Below, piece by piece: positions 1 to 11,745 of a stretch of DNA of 64,000 bases. The DNA is from Ampelocalamus luodianensis (lineage: Eukaryota > Streptophyta > Magnoliopsida > Poales > Poaceae), in assembly GCA_036346255.1 (NCBI GenBank), contig CM070634.1, positions 65,366,476-65,430,475 of the forward strand. The letters are read 5' to 3'. The notes beneath the pieces were generated by a model. That model saw only the letters and a program-made list of their open reading frames with translations. It was not told the origin of the DNA and made no database searches. Each line of letters opens with the position of its first letter. Positions within the stretch are counted from its first letter, which is position 1. The position numbers and the translations under genes were made by a program.

Positions 1-2814
1 ACTCGGAGCCAATACACGCCAAAGTATTAAGTCAAGAGAGGTCCCATACCCTCTAATGTGGTTAGCACGCTAAAATGCTTGGTTTAGTGTAACAAGATGT
101 TCGGTCCTTGTTGACCCGGGCACCATTCCAGTCACACCCAAGAATCACACCATCATACCATTGTTAAACAAATACTTATCGAAATACAGAACCGCCCAAT
201 TAAAAGAAAACGACGTGGACGCTCGACAACCCTTGATCTAACATCCTACGGCTCACGCGCGCCGAAAACAGCGCGCGCGCGCCAAACCTAATCGGAGCCC
301 ACCGTTGGATCACAATCCAACGGCGCGCACGAGTGTATGCATTCGGACGGTGCGGTTGCAAACACAATCTCAGCCGTTGATCGCAAGATCGACGGTCGAG
401 AATGATCAAGGCAACCGGAGGGTCCGAATGCACTCACGATCAAGGCCGCAGATCTAAAAACGAACGGTAGATATTGAACGCAGTTCAAAGAAGATCTTGA
501 CACGTGGGACCGCATGTCGGTGACCTCGGTCATGACCGCAGCGTTTTATCCCACGTGCGATGTGCTGGGCCCACTTGTCGGCGGATCGAGAGTGGCGGTT
601 AGGACAGGATTAGTGCTTCTAATGATTACCATTAATTAAACACTAATGACTCCTGAGATTTGATCTTAACTCCTCGGGCCCACAAGTCAGTGACCCAGAG
701 GAGATTTCCGACAGCGATTAAATGCCGACACATTCAATTAACCAATGATTAATCTTAATGATGTCGGAACAGTGCGGGATTGAACCAGAGAGTGATTAAA
801 GGATGTTGGGCCCACTGGTCAGTGGCTCAACAATAATGATTAAGACACAATTAACAACTAATGATTAGCAATTAATGTGTCCTAATCAAATGACGAAAAC
901 GGGAGCTCTGTGCCGGCAAAACCCGAGTGAGTTCAACGGCAAACCGCCGGCGACACTGGTCGCGGCGGTGCCGAACAAGACCCCAAATGGATTCGCAATA
1001 ATAATACGAACCTAATGGTAGCATTCTCGCCGGCGACGAGGGACTAGAACGCCGGCTAGCCGGAAAAACGAAAATGGGAGCTTGCTGCTAAACATGAAAA
1101 TCGCGATGAGCTCCACTGCGAGCCTAGGGTGCGGGCGCCAGAGCTTCTAAGGACTAATAAGAAGCTACCTTAGTGATAAGAAGCTTCGAAGATGGCCGGA
1201 GATGCTTGATCAAGGTGAAAGCTCGCCGGACATGAAGAAGAAAGGTTGAAAACGACACCCTGAGCCAGATGAGTGATACCAAAGCATCAAAATAGCTTCA
1301 TAATGATTCACAGAAGCTACATGAGCAAGCAATTGGAAAATGGAGCACTCACCTGAGCTAAGGAAGAAGATGACCAAATTCGGCCGAATTTGAACAAACC
1401 CCAAATTGGACAATTCCTGAGAATCAAATCCAACATTAAGTGAGGGGAAATGTTCAAGGAAGTAAATAGATAAGGTTAGGGCAAAGAAACGTGAAGGAGG
1501 ACCACTGGAACACCAAGAACACCAATGGAGCTTCACGGGTCAACAATGGCGGTTTGCCATTTTTGAGGTGTTAAGCTCCAATATTGAGAATGGGGCTTGA
1601 TGGTGGTCTAAAGACATACCAGGAGGCATTGAGTGTGCTTATAAGGCCAAGAAAGTGCTAGGGTTTGCACCACACTTCTTTCGGGCGGCAAAACACAAAG
1701 CACCACGCACGGCCGACAAGGAAAAAGAGGTGTAGACGTGCATTAGGGCATGGCCTAGCTCAATGTACCGCCCATACCCCTAAACGTCGGCTAGGGTGGC
1801 TTTAGGGAGCAAAAAATGACACTGCCATTACTCCCCCTACAGTGCGCGCACGGCCGGAGGTAGAAGACGACCAGCGAAAAAGGTTCGGTGACTCACGGCC
1901 GTTGGATGAGACACGAACGGCTGAGATAGCGCCACGCCTACGGGCTTTAAAACACAACGGAGATATTGCGAACCCTACGATTAGAAATGAACGGCTCAGA
2001 TAGCTCCACGTTGCAAACTCAAATTACAACGAAGGGGTACGCGAGCGTTGGATCTTAATCCAACGGCTCTGATTCAAAAATGCAACCGGAGGGTCCGAAA
2101 GTTTCGGCGCATCTCGACGGTTGGATGGAGATCTAACGGTTGACATTCAGACTTGCAACCGGAAGGTCCGAAGTGATACACGCGCGCGGGCCGTGCGATT
2201 TAGATCTAACGGTTGAGATCCACCGCGCGTTTTAAAGAGTGGCTCGGTGCATTTAGTTGACTGGACCAAGTCGATTGGCCCGAGCCCGAGTCTGACTCGA
2301 ACCCGAGTAATAGTAAAACCAGTTTGACTTTGAAATAAAAACAGAGACTTTGAAAGATTTATTTGAGGTAGCAAATTAACTCCAAAAATTATGAAATTTT
2401 TACAGGAGCTTGCTAACTCAGATATCAACCTTGTGTAAAATTTTCAGAGGTTTTTATACTGTGAATAAATCTCCAAAAATTCTGCAAGGCTCTGTTTTAA
2501 TGTTTGACTAAGAGTCAAACAGGTTTGACTGCCTCTAAAAATATTCAAACAATTTCTAAAAATTGTGAAATTTTTCAGAGGGGTCACATACCATCACAGA
2601 GACTTAGGAAAAATATTTCAGAGGATGATCATAAGATTTGACAAGATTGTTTTGGAGCAACAAGATTTGGATCAACAAGACTTGTGACAATGTAATTCCA
2701 TAATTCCTTGAACAAGAATTGATTGGCACAACAGAAATACATGATGTAAGAAAAGTTTTAATTTCTACTGATTTTCTTACATTTGAAACACAAGCCCAAG
2801 ATTGGGATGTTACA
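1..2814 (-). mobile_element. Family A LTR, left end outside window (5' LTR or solo LTR)
   Basis: This stretch is collinear with the family A LTRs at 22797-27853 and 41927-51949. Read on the minus strand it starts with TGTAACATCCCAA at 2814. No polypurine tract lies beside that end, so it is an outer boundary: this is a 5' LTR or a solo LTR, not a 3' LTR. It carries the usual family A parts: an AT-rich repeat array (about 590-895), inverted repeats containing GTTGGATC (300-480 and 1890-2240), and a possible TATA element on the minus strand near 1630-1640 (CTTATAAGC). The duplicated target cannot be checked because the left end lies outside the window. The small open frames inside it are not conserved between copies and are not genes. 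Confidence 0.85.
590..895 (-). repeat. AT-rich repeat array inside family A LTR
   Basis: Degenerate units combine ATTAATGATTA-like inverted motifs with a short GC-rich GTGGGCCC-like segment. The same array occurs in the other family A LTRs (10855-11381, 25630-25960, 49690-50015). Confidence 0.6.
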
Positions 2815-3425
2815 GTGCAGAGAGAATTGATCTAGAAAATGCGACTATCCAAATGAAAGATGAACTTGGTTATTGGAGCATGGAAGGAAAGGCATTATTT
2901 CCCTTGTTATGCTTATTCTCATAGCGAGGACACAAAGACATTGCGACATTGTCTAGATTTGTCACGACTTAAACTAATAATCACTCTCAATATGCATCTT
3001 ACGACGACGCTTTAGCACATCTGAATTTGGGGAGAAATTTTCAACACGGTCTAAATTTCTCAGCCTCCTATAAGCGATGCGCGCTTCGGGATCGGAAGGA
3101 GATGAGCTTGCCACCTACGCGGCTAGTCGGAGGCCTTGGCAGCGCGTCCCGTGTCTGAGCTCCGGCGGGAGGAAAGATAAGTCCGCGACGGCGCCGCGCC
3201 GTCGGGCGTTGCCGGTGTGGAGGCGGCGGCACTAGCTTCGCTTCTTGGGTGGCGGCGTCGGTGGCATCAAAGCTCCGGCGGGAGGAAAGATAAGTCCGCG
3301 CCGACGCCGGTGCCGTCGGGGGCGTTCTTCGGCGTGGGAGGCGGCAGGCACCAGCTTCTGCTTCTGCTTCTTGGAGTGGCGGCGGCGGTGGCATCCGAAT
3401 ACTCATACACGCGGTTGTTTGTTGG
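2815..3425. other. Unassigned sequence left of the hAT element, GC-rich in its second half
   Basis: No recognisable gene. Bases 2815-3060 are AT-rich without a convincing reading frame. Bases 3060-3425 are strongly GC-rich with CGG/GCC-rich stretches, and open frames occur on both strands, as expected for such composition. This piece was continuous with 4798 onward before the hAT element entered. It may therefore be internal sequence of the CACTA element ending at 5527, possibly with a captured exon-like segment. That assignment is inference. Confidence 0.4.
3158..3400. repeat. Tandem duplication of a GC-rich unit
   Basis: The unit starting AGCTCCGGCGGGAGG at 3158 recurs at 3271, a period of 113 bp. 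Both copies continue through an AAAGATAAGTCCGCG stretch and end near GGTGGCATC. The second copy has small insertions, so the copies are old or were not kept identical. Confidence 0.8.
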
Positions 3426-4789
3426 CAGGGGCGGAACTAGAACGAATTTGATCAAGGTTCACTACTTCACTATGCATATAACAACATATGAATTTTTCAA
3501 GCAATATTGTACTAAGTAGTAACGTATGTGCCTATTTTTAATATCAATAATTTGACATAATCGACGACAATGTAAAATAATAAAGAAGTAGCGATCAATA
3601 TGCTTACAATTGGTTCTCATTTTTTATGCTTTACTCACCACATATTATTATCATTTACCTCAGTATTTGTGCTAAATTATGCCATTTGGCAACTAACCCT
3701 AACGAAATCCGGAGATATGTTGTATTTCACTTTTTTCGTATGAAATTGGCTAAAAAGAGTCGATAAAGAGCTTCCTTTCAAAAATGTGCAAAAATAAACT
3801 TCATCAAATAATAAATTGGAGGTTACCATCACATCCGCCTCATCGAGCCGATCGAAATGCATATACTATTTGCTCAAATCTCGAACACAAAAGTTACAAA
3901 AGCCGAAAGCTGTTAGAGCCCGGCCTGCCAGGATCTTGTGCCGCTCGGCGTTGGGCTTGCACTGACCGGCTCTTTGGGCCCCGAGACACCCTTTTCGGCC
4001 CAAATTGCTTTGATTAGTTTATTTGATGCTTATGATACTTTATTGCTTTGATCAGTCCATTTGATATTGTGTTATTTTGTTGATTTCCGCAATCAACTTA
4101 TCATTTGCTAGATTGAAACATGGTATTTGGATTTACTCATCTGATCTATATCAAATAGCGCAGAGCTTGCTACGTTTAGATTAGCCTTATCATGTGACAG
4201 GTGAACCAGTGAAAAAGGTAGTACAATCTGTAGGGTGAGAGTGATTTTAGCCTAGCACCAATTCATAGTATATTTATCGATTTACGCATAAGTGAACCTA
4301 ATCCAGGGGAAGATATAGTTAGTCTTGGTAGAACCTTAGTGATTTCTATTCTCTCGCAATTTAGTTCTTTAGATTAAATCTTTCATACAATGTTCTTGTT
4401 AGTAGTAATTGTCAACCTTAGTGGCCTAAAAAAGAAGAGAACAAAATGTCTTATAATTCTCAAGTAAAAATAAGTAGAATAACAAAATAAGTAGTTAAGT
4501 AAATAAATTAACTTTAGTACTTACGTTCTTTCAAATTAATGAAGCGATGGACCACATCATCATTAGCGATGAACCACAACATCATTAGCATCATTAGTGA
4601 CGAACCTAAGCCGTGTGCCAGCGTCACTGCCTAGGCCGTGTGCCCGCGTCGCCACCTGAGATGACTATGGGGCGCACAGTTTTTGGGCTAAGGGGTGCAC
4701 ATGTGGTATATATAAGTTGATCCCTACTAAATTATTTTTTTAACCCGGTGTCCTGTGACACCGGGTAATCCCATTTGCTTCCGCCCCTG
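3426..4789. mobile_element. Non-autonomous hAT-type DNA transposon with 8-bp target duplication
   Basis: The element starts CAGGGGCGGAA at 3426 and ends with the inverse complement TTCCGCCCCTG at 4789. It is flanked by a perfect 8-bp duplication, TTTGTTGG, at 3418-3425 and 4790-4797. An 8-bp duplication and CAGGG-type ends are standard for the hAT superfamily. The 1,364 bp hold no transposase-like frame, so it would depend on a transposase supplied elsewhere. A strong hairpin lies close to the right end: ACCCGGTGTC and GACACCGGGT around CTGT, at about 4743-4766. Orientation is not defined because no gene is present. Confidence 0.88.
4743..4766. repeat. Perfect hairpin near the right end of the hAT element
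   Basis: Two 10-bp arms (ACCCGGTGTC and GACACCGGGT) enclose a 4-nt loop, about 23 bp inside the right terminus. Subterminal inverted repeats of this kind are plausible transposase binding or folding sites. The role is inference. Confidence 0.7.
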
Positions 4790-4797
4790 TTTGTTGG

Positions 4798-5527
4798 ATA
4801 GAATCGGATGGGGACAAGACAATAGACCATCAAAGAATCAATAGACCAAAGACATCCCAGTGGCAAAATGTTGGCGCCTGTTTTACCGGTGAGCAGGGAT
4901 CCGAATCCCCTCTATGTATTAATTTTTGCAAATGTTTTAGATTTTAAATTCATATTTGATCCAAAACATTTGAACGAAATTCTTCTGAAATTATTTTCGT
5001 TAATTTCGGTCCTTTCGGTTCCCACCGAAAAAATTAAAAACGAAATATTTTTCCTAGAGCTGTAGAGGCATATTCTAAAACGTCTCATGATTCGTTTTCC
5101 CCACGAGCAGGGATCGAATCCCCTCTATGTATTAATTTTTGTAAATATTTTAGATTTTAAATTCATATTTGATCCAAAACATTTGAACGAAATTCTTTCG
5201 AAATTATTTGCGTTAACTTCAGTCCCTACTAAAAAAAATAAAGCGAAATATTTTTCCTAGAGCTGTAGAGGCATATTCTAAAACGTCTCAAGATTCGTCT
5301 TATCAGTAAAAGTTTGTCCTCTTAATTCTCAGACATACTCTCAAACATCTCAAGATTTGTCTCTACATAAATGTAAACGTATATGTGCCTTCCTACGGTA
5401 AGAGATTTTGTGGCGTCATATAAAACGTCTTGAGAAGTGTCTTTACATACGAGGTGTTTCTCGGCGTAGAGACAGATATAAAAGCATCAAAACAAAAGCG
5501 TCCCTACGTGATAGTTTTGTTGTAGTG
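4798..5527. mobile_element. Right end of a CACTA (En/Spm-type) DNA transposon
   Basis: The stretch ends at 5527 with GATAGTTTTGTTGTAGTG, the inverse complement of a CACTACAACAAAA terminus typical of plant CACTA elements. Inside it are repeated subterminal motifs of the type AACGTCTCAAGATTCGTC (near 5077, 5280, 5341 and 5421), as expected for the transposase-binding zone of such elements. The next bases (from 5529) are in-frame reverse transcriptase codons of element T, so the element jumped into T's pol gene. The opposite CACTACAA end is not in the window: it was lost or lies beyond the left edge. No CACTA transposase frame is visible. Confidence 0.8.
4891..5310. repeat. Direct 214-bp duplication in the CACTA subterminal region
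   Basis: The unit beginning GAGCAGGGATC at 4891 recurs at 5105. Both copies run through a long AT-rich segment to GTAGAGGCATATTCTAAAACG and then a subterminal motif. The copies differ by scattered substitutions and small indels. Confidence 0.85.
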
Positions 5528-5528
5528 A

Positions 5529-6600
5529 GACCTTAATAAAGCTTGTCCGAAGGATGACCTTCCCCTTCCTCGCATTGACCAACTTGTAGACTCTACTCCA
5601 GGTGTGAGTTGTTAAGTTTTTTAGATGCTTATTCAGGGTACCACCAGATTAATATGAGTAAAGAAGATGAAGAGAAACTTCCTTCATCACTCCATATAGT
5701 ACTTACTGTTATGTAAAGATGCCATTTGGTCTAAAAAATGCTGGTGCAACATTCCAAAGGTTGACGTAAAAAACCTTTAGTCCGTAGGTAGGTCGGAATC
5801 TTGAAGCCTACGTCGATGATCTGGTTGTAAAGAGCATTAACGTCGGTGATCACATTCCAGATTTACAGGAGACTTTCAATAACTTAAGACGCCATAACCT
5901 GAAGTTAAATCCAGAGAAATGTGTGTTCGGAGTTTCATCTGGAAATCTTCTCGGATTGCTAGTTTCGGCTAGGGGCATTGAAGCAAACCCAGTGAAAATC
6001 GCCGCCATCGATCAGATGTGCGCTCCGACCACAAAGAAGGAAGTTCAAAAGCTAACCAGCTGTATGGCAGCACTAATTCGTTTCATAGCATGGTTAGGTG
6101 AAAAAGGACTACCTTTCTTTAAGCTTCTCCGGAAACACGGAAGTTTCGAATGGACTAAAGAGGCAAGCAACGCCTTCGAAGAACTTAAACGGTACCTTAC
6201 GAGTCCCCCTATCTTAGTTTCTCCAAGATTGGGAGAGACGTTGCTGATTTACGTGGCTACAACACCACAAACAGTCAGCGGTGTGCTGGTCGTAGAACGT
6301 GACAATGTCCAACGGCCAATATATTACGTAAGTGAAGTCTTACATGGACCAAAAGAAAGATATCCGCAGATACAAAAGTTGCTCTATGGTCTCCTTATGG
6401 CTTCAAGGAAACTAAGGCATTATTTTCAGTCCCATAAAGTGGTCGTACCAACTGGATATCCCCTTGGTCAAGTCTTAGGAAACAGGGAGTCGTCAGGACG
6501 AATAGCAAACTGGGCGGTTGAGCTTGGGGCATTCGACCTTCATTTCATCCCACAAACAACAATCAAGTCCCAGGCAATAGCAGAATTCATTGTCGAATGG
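5529..6600 (+). pseudogene. pol: Reverse transcriptase and RNase H of element T (broken)
   Basis: Translation starts immediately after the CACTA end with residues DLNKACPKD, the approach to the RT palm. Then come LDAYSGYHQI (first catalytic Asp, after a frame change near 5610), FGLKNAGATFQRL, and the catalytic YVDD at 5809-5820. The longest open stretch, 5923-6891, carries the connection domain and an RNase H whose usual acidic residues are poorly kept (the LIYVATTPQ region). In-frame stops lie just after FQRL (near 5768 and 5780). In an intact element this enzyme copies the RNA into DNA in the virus-like particle. Here it cannot be made as one protein. Confidence 0.85.
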
Positions 6601-7353
6601 ACAAACCCTGAACCCACCCAACGGCCCGAGTACAAATACCACGATGAGTGGATAATGTACTTTGACGGTTCCTTGATGCTCCATGGCTCGGGGGCTGGGG
6701 TCGTCTTGATTTCCCCTACTGGCGAACAAATAAAGTACGCCATTCAGTTAAACTTTCCTGCTACCAACAATGTGGCAGAATACAAAGGTTTGCTGGCAGG
6801 ACTTCGAGCAGCTCGTTCGCTCGGGATTCGTAGATTGCTAGTGAATGACGATTCTCAACTAGTAGCGAATCAAGTGGGGAAACAGTATTAGTGCTCTAGT
6901 ACCAAGATATCATCATATCTGACGGAAGTACGAAAACTTGAAAAGTATTTCTTCGGTTTTCAGATCCAACACATTCCTAGAAAGAAAAACTTTCTAGCAG
7001 ACCAGTTGGCACGGATGGCTTCCACAAGGACATCCGTCTCGCCCGGAGTTTTTCTCGAGAAACTCGATTCACCCTCGGTAGTCGAGCCTTCCGAGGACAT
7101 AGATGTTCGCAAGGAGGTTGCACATCTCGATACTGCGAATATAGATGCTCCACAGGTCGATGATGGTTGGCGCCATCACGATCACGGTAGAGATTGGATG
7201 ACAGCGATCTACAATTATCTTCAGCATGACCTCATTCCAAAAGATGATGTAGCGGCCGATCGTATAGCACGAAAAGCCAAATCATACACTCTAATTGAAC
7301 ATACCTTGTACAAGCGAGGATCTCACGGAGTGTTGATGAGATGCATATCTTAA
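6601..7353 (+). pseudogene. pol: Second (archaeal-type) RNase H and linker of element T
   Basis: A second RNase H follows the first: YFDGS (catalytic Asp), NNVAEYKG (catalytic Glu), VNDDSQLVANQV (catalytic Asp), then FLADQLARMAS after a stop at 6889-6891. Only Tat-type elements among plant Ty3/gypsy are known to carry two RNases H, so this domain places the element. The linker from 7006 to 7353 stays open and leads toward the integrase, ending with KRGSHGVLMRC. Confidence 0.8.
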
Positions 7354-8432
7354 TCGGCTGACATTAAATTGCTAACCGAAATTCATGGAGGAGTCTGTAG
7401 AGGCCATCATTCCCACATAACGTTGGTTGGTAAAGCCTTTAGGTAAGGATACTACTGGCCAACTGCCCTTCATGATGCAAAAGAGCTCGTGACGAAGTGC
7501 GTACAATGTCAGTTTCATAGCCGACAAGTACATCAGCCGTCCCAAGCTTTGCAAACAATTCCTCTTTCTTGGCTTTTTGCAACATGGGGACTAGACATTC
7601 TGGGACATTTTCCAAGAGCACCCGGGGGCTTTGAGTTCCTTTTCATCATGATTGACACGTTCACTAAATGGATCGAAGCTGAGCTAGTTGTGAAAATTAC
7701 AACTAAGGCTGCCAAGAGGTTTCTCACAAAAAACGTGATCACACGATTTGGTGTACCCAGTCGTATAATCACGGATAACGGTACCTAGTTCTCAAGCAGT
7801 AATTTTCGAGAGTGCGCGGCGACCTAGGTATCAAGATACATTACACTTCTGTTGCTCATCCGCAGAGAAATGGAGCAGTTGAGCGAGCCAATGGTATCAT
7901 AATGTAAGGAATCAAACGACGAGTTTTCGACCAATTAATTACACGGTCAGGGGGTTGGGTTGAAGAACTTCCTTCTATGTTATGGGTCGTTCGTACTACT
8001 ACTAGTCGTGCGACCGGTGAAACGCCATTCTTTTTGGTTTACGGGGCTGAAGCCATGCTTCCTCCAGAACTAAAACTTGGTTCTGCTCGGACTGATTGTT
8101 TTTCTGAAAATGATCAGTGTGAACGATGACTTGATGACATCAATTTCCTTGAAGAAAGACGAAATCAAGCATTGATACGGTCCGCAATCTACCAACAAGC
8201 CATGCGTCAGTACCACAGTCGTAAGGTGCAACCTCGTAGCCTAGTTGTAGGTGATCTGGTTCTTAGAAAAATTCAGAACCAAGCGAGTCGCAACAAGCTT
8301 TCACCCAAGTGGGAAGGTCCCTACACTGTGGTCGAAGTCACCTGACCAGGATCGGTACGATTAGCTATGTCAGATGGGCAAATCTTGTCTAATTCTTGGA
8401 ATATTGATTAATTGCGTAAGTTCTTTGTATAA
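7354..8432 (+). pseudogene. pol: Integrase of element T (broken)
   Basis: The zinc-binding HHCC domain is recognisable (EIHGG near 7380, then KCVQCQFHSR near 7494). It is followed by the catalytic core with LDILG (first Asp), IITDNGT (second Asp) and AVERANG (Glu, near 7880). The C-terminal part ends with SNSWNID and LRKFFV before a stop at 8430-8432, and there is no chromodomain, as usual for the Tat branch. In-frame stops occur at 7444, 7786, about 7902, about 8128, 8343 and 8408, so this is an old, dead copy. The related fragment at 58375-59507 is on the opposite strand. Confidence 0.85.
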
Positions 8433-9149
8433 TTTCCTGTATTTATTTCATATTTCAATAAAGATGCATTTCCTTTACAACGATAAGTACGGTTGTTTAT
8501 AATTATTATTCGTTGCTCATGGTCATATACCATTATTGTTGATGATTGGTCGGAGAAGACACTCATTCTCTCCGATATCCCTTTACAAATAATTAGGAGG
8601 GATCTCCATTACTCATGGGTGCTGACTTACTAGTCAAATGCCACACTGGTCTTTGTCGTGATCATTGCTTCAATGATACCCACGCACGGCCACATACTCT
8701 TTTTTTAAAGAAACATACGAGTATAAGGAGTACAATCCAGACAATATATATGGTTTTCTTATTATGAGACTTCAAAGATTAGTACTTTATTTCAACATTC
8801 TGTTCTACTCAAGTTTGGCTACTGGCCGGGACACAGAAAACCTCCTAGTCGAAGTCTCTCCTCTCTGCACGTGGTCCTGCCCACTGGAAGGAGCTTCCTA
8901 GTGACGGTCCTTTTCCTACGATCCTCGCTGGCAGTCAGACTTTAGCATGAGCACGTTTCGCGAAAATATTTTGCAAATCTTCACTTCTTGGCATTCATTA
9001 CGACCAGTTTTCGAATAATTTATATAGATAAAGGTACTTATCATTTCCTTTTTTGCATACACTTTTTGCATACTTTCTTCTCATCAAAGCAAGTCTTGTT
9101 ATGTCTTCAGACCATATGTGGTATCTCACAGTGATTCGATAATGGATAA
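8433..9149 (+). other. Non-coding stretch downstream of pol in element T
   Basis: No gene is seen. Bases 8815-8955 hold one copy of a repeat unit (with TAGTCGAAGTCT, GTGGTCCTGCCCACT and GGAGCTTCCTAGTG) that occurs three times in the same relative position in T2 (57675-58280, opposite strand). The last five bases, 9145-9149 (GATAA), are the target duplication of the solo LTR. Confidence 0.6.
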
Positions 9150-10854
9150 TGTAACATCCCAAGTTTTGGACTTGTGTTTCAAATGTACGAAAATGAGTAG
9201 AAATTAAAACTTTTTCTTACATCATGTATTTTCTGTATGTTCTAAACAATTCTTGTAAAAGAAATATAGGAATGCAAAGTCACAAGTCTTTTGATCCAAA
9301 TCTTGACCTTTCAAAAACATTCTTGTCAAATCTTGTGATCATCTTCTGAAAATATTTTTCCCAAGTTCTAAGGTTGGTGTGTGACCCCTCTGAAAAATTT
9401 CACAATTTTTAGAAATTGTTTGAATGTTTTGGAGGGCAGTCAAACCTGTTTGGCTTTTAGTCAAAACCCTATTCAAGAACCTTGCAGAATTTTTGGAGGA
9501 AAATGCTCGACATAAAAACCTCTGAAAATTTTACACAAGGTTAATATCTAAGCTAGCAATATCCTATAAAAATTTCAGAATTTTTGGAGTTGTTTTGCTA
9601 CCTAAACTAAATCCCCAAAGTCCAGCTCAATATAAAAACCCTAGAACTAAACTCTGGTCTGAGCCAGACTTGGGCTCGAGTCAAACCCGAGCCCAAGTCA
9701 TTTGACTTGGTCAAACCAAGCCACCTCGAATCTAAACCGTTGGATTAAAATCGGACTGCCCACGACCTCCCCTTGTGTTTTGACCCTCATGAGCTTTTTG
9801 GGCAATCTCAACCGCCCACGACCACCCTAGCCTTTCTTCTATTCTTCTTCCTCCTTGCGCCGTGCGCCAGCACAGTGGGCGGCATGGCCTGGTCACGTCC
9901 TACGCCCTCGTCAATGTCTCTCTGGTCGCGGCAGTTAATGCATGCCGCTGCTTTCGACCATGGTCATGCTCTTTTCCTGCCCCCCATTATTTGTTTTTGG
10001 TCCACGGCTGTACCGTGAGCCAAGCTTACCTTGGAGCTCACCCGAGACTCTCGTTTTTGGCCAAACCCTAATTCTCCCTCTATATGAAGCTCCTTAAACC
10101 CCTCTTTGAGCTCCTTTGTAGCACCCCTTAGCTCCCCATTGCTTGTGGAGCTCAAAACACCGAAAACACCAAAACCACCATTTTCGGCCGTGAAGCTCCA
10201 TTGTGGATCTTGGTGCTCCAGTGGTTCTTCCTCCCTTATTTTTGTACCCTTTTGAGCCCCTTAATACCCTAATCATTTTTCCTAACTCAATTTTGGGTTT
10301 TATTCACAGGAATTGACCAATTTTGAGTTTGGATCCTTTCGGCCGAATTCACCCCCTTTCTTCCTCAGCTCTCGTAAGTGGTTCTTTCGGCCGAATTCAC
10401 CCCCTTTCTTCCTCAGCTCATGGACCTTCTGTGGGCCTTAATGCAGCTATTTTGACCACCAGTGGTGTTCATTTTTGCCCAGGCCATTATTTTCACTTCA
10501 TCTTCCTCGGCTCCGGTGAGCTCCTCCGCCGTAAAAGCTTCTCCGGCCACCTTTGAAGCTCTCCTTGGCTAAGGTAGCTTTTTATTAGTCCTTAGACTAT
10601 GTGGCACACGTTTCTTTGGACAATATAAAGCTTTTTGGCTATTTTTCGTTTTCGGCCGTTTTGGTCACCATCCTTTTTCCGGCTCACCGGCGTTGTGGGC
10701 CACCGCCGCCGTCGAGGTTATCACCATTGGGTTTGCAAAGATATTACGAACCCATTCTAGTGCTTGGTTTGCGCCGCCGAGCCCTAGGTCGCCGGCGGTG
10801 AGCCGTGGCGCTCACTGGACTTTTTGTCGGGCGCGTAAGCACCGTGCCAAGCGT

Positions 10855-11381
10855 CATTAGGGCAAAGATATGGTTTTAAATGCTAATCATTGATAATCAT
10901 TGTAATCATTGTTTTAGCATTTAATGACTGTCTTAAAATGGCTCTATGTGTCCCTGCCAGGTGGGCCCAGCCCCTTAAACACTCCCTCCCGCACTGTGCG
11001 TAGCGTCTCGGACATCATTAATGCTAATCATCACTAATCATTGGATTCAGTAATTAATGGCTGTCCGTAATGGCCTTTTGTGTCACTGACAGTGGGCCCG
11101 TAGGCTTAAAGCCGCTGTAGCGTGGCCTTTTAGGACAAAATCTGGGGTCATTAATTACTAATAATTGGTTAGTAATTAATGTGTCCTAATTTGGCCTAGT
11201 GTGCCATTGACCGGCGGGCCTCGCCCACTTAAAACCTCACTATGCGGTACCCTTCGGACACCATTAATGTTAATCATTGCTAATCATTAGGTTTAGCATT
11301 TAATGGTTGTCCTAAGTAGCCCTTTGTATCACTTACATGTGGGCCCGCACCATTAAAACCCCCTCGGTGTACTTAAAACCC
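10855..11381 (+). repeat. Four-unit AT-rich/GC-rich tandem array in the A1 LTR
   Basis: Four units begin near 10855, 11012, 11147 and 11264. Each has an AT-rich inverted motif (ATTAATGCTAATCAT / ATGATTAGCATTTAAT type), then a TGGCC..TGTGTC segment and a GTGGGCCCG-like segment. Unit lengths are about 115 to 157 bp. The array is present in all family A LTRs here. Confidence 0.7.
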
Positions 11382-11399
11382 ATATGCGTGAGTGCATAG

Positions 11400-11745
11400 C
11401 ACCTTGTTGATCATGGACCGTCGATCTTGTGATCAACGGCCTAGATCTGGGGAACGTTCGGACCACTCGAGCTCCCAAACCACTGCGGGCCGTCCATCTC
11501 GCGATCAGCGGCCGAGATTGTTGTGTTGTTCGGGTCACCCGAACCGCACTTGATCTGGGCTCTCCATCTCTAGATCGGCGGTCGTGGATGATTGGAGCGT
11601 CCGGGTCACCCGAACGTCCCAATCGACGTGGACCGTTGGATCTAGATCCGACGGTGAAGCCCTTTTGGACCGCGCGCGTGCACTATTCTCCAGCGCGCGT
11701 GGGCCGTTGGATTCCCGATCTACGACCCACGTTCGTCCACGTCGT
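11400..11745 (+). repeat. Cluster of GTTGGATC / GATCNAC inverted repeats in the A1 LTR
   Basis: Repeated short inverted repeats of the type GATCTTGTGATC and CCGTTGGATC..GATCCGACGG lie one after another. Corresponding clusters are at 240-480, 25260-25520 and 49270-49590. A function as promoter elements or methylation targets is inference. Confidence 0.55.
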
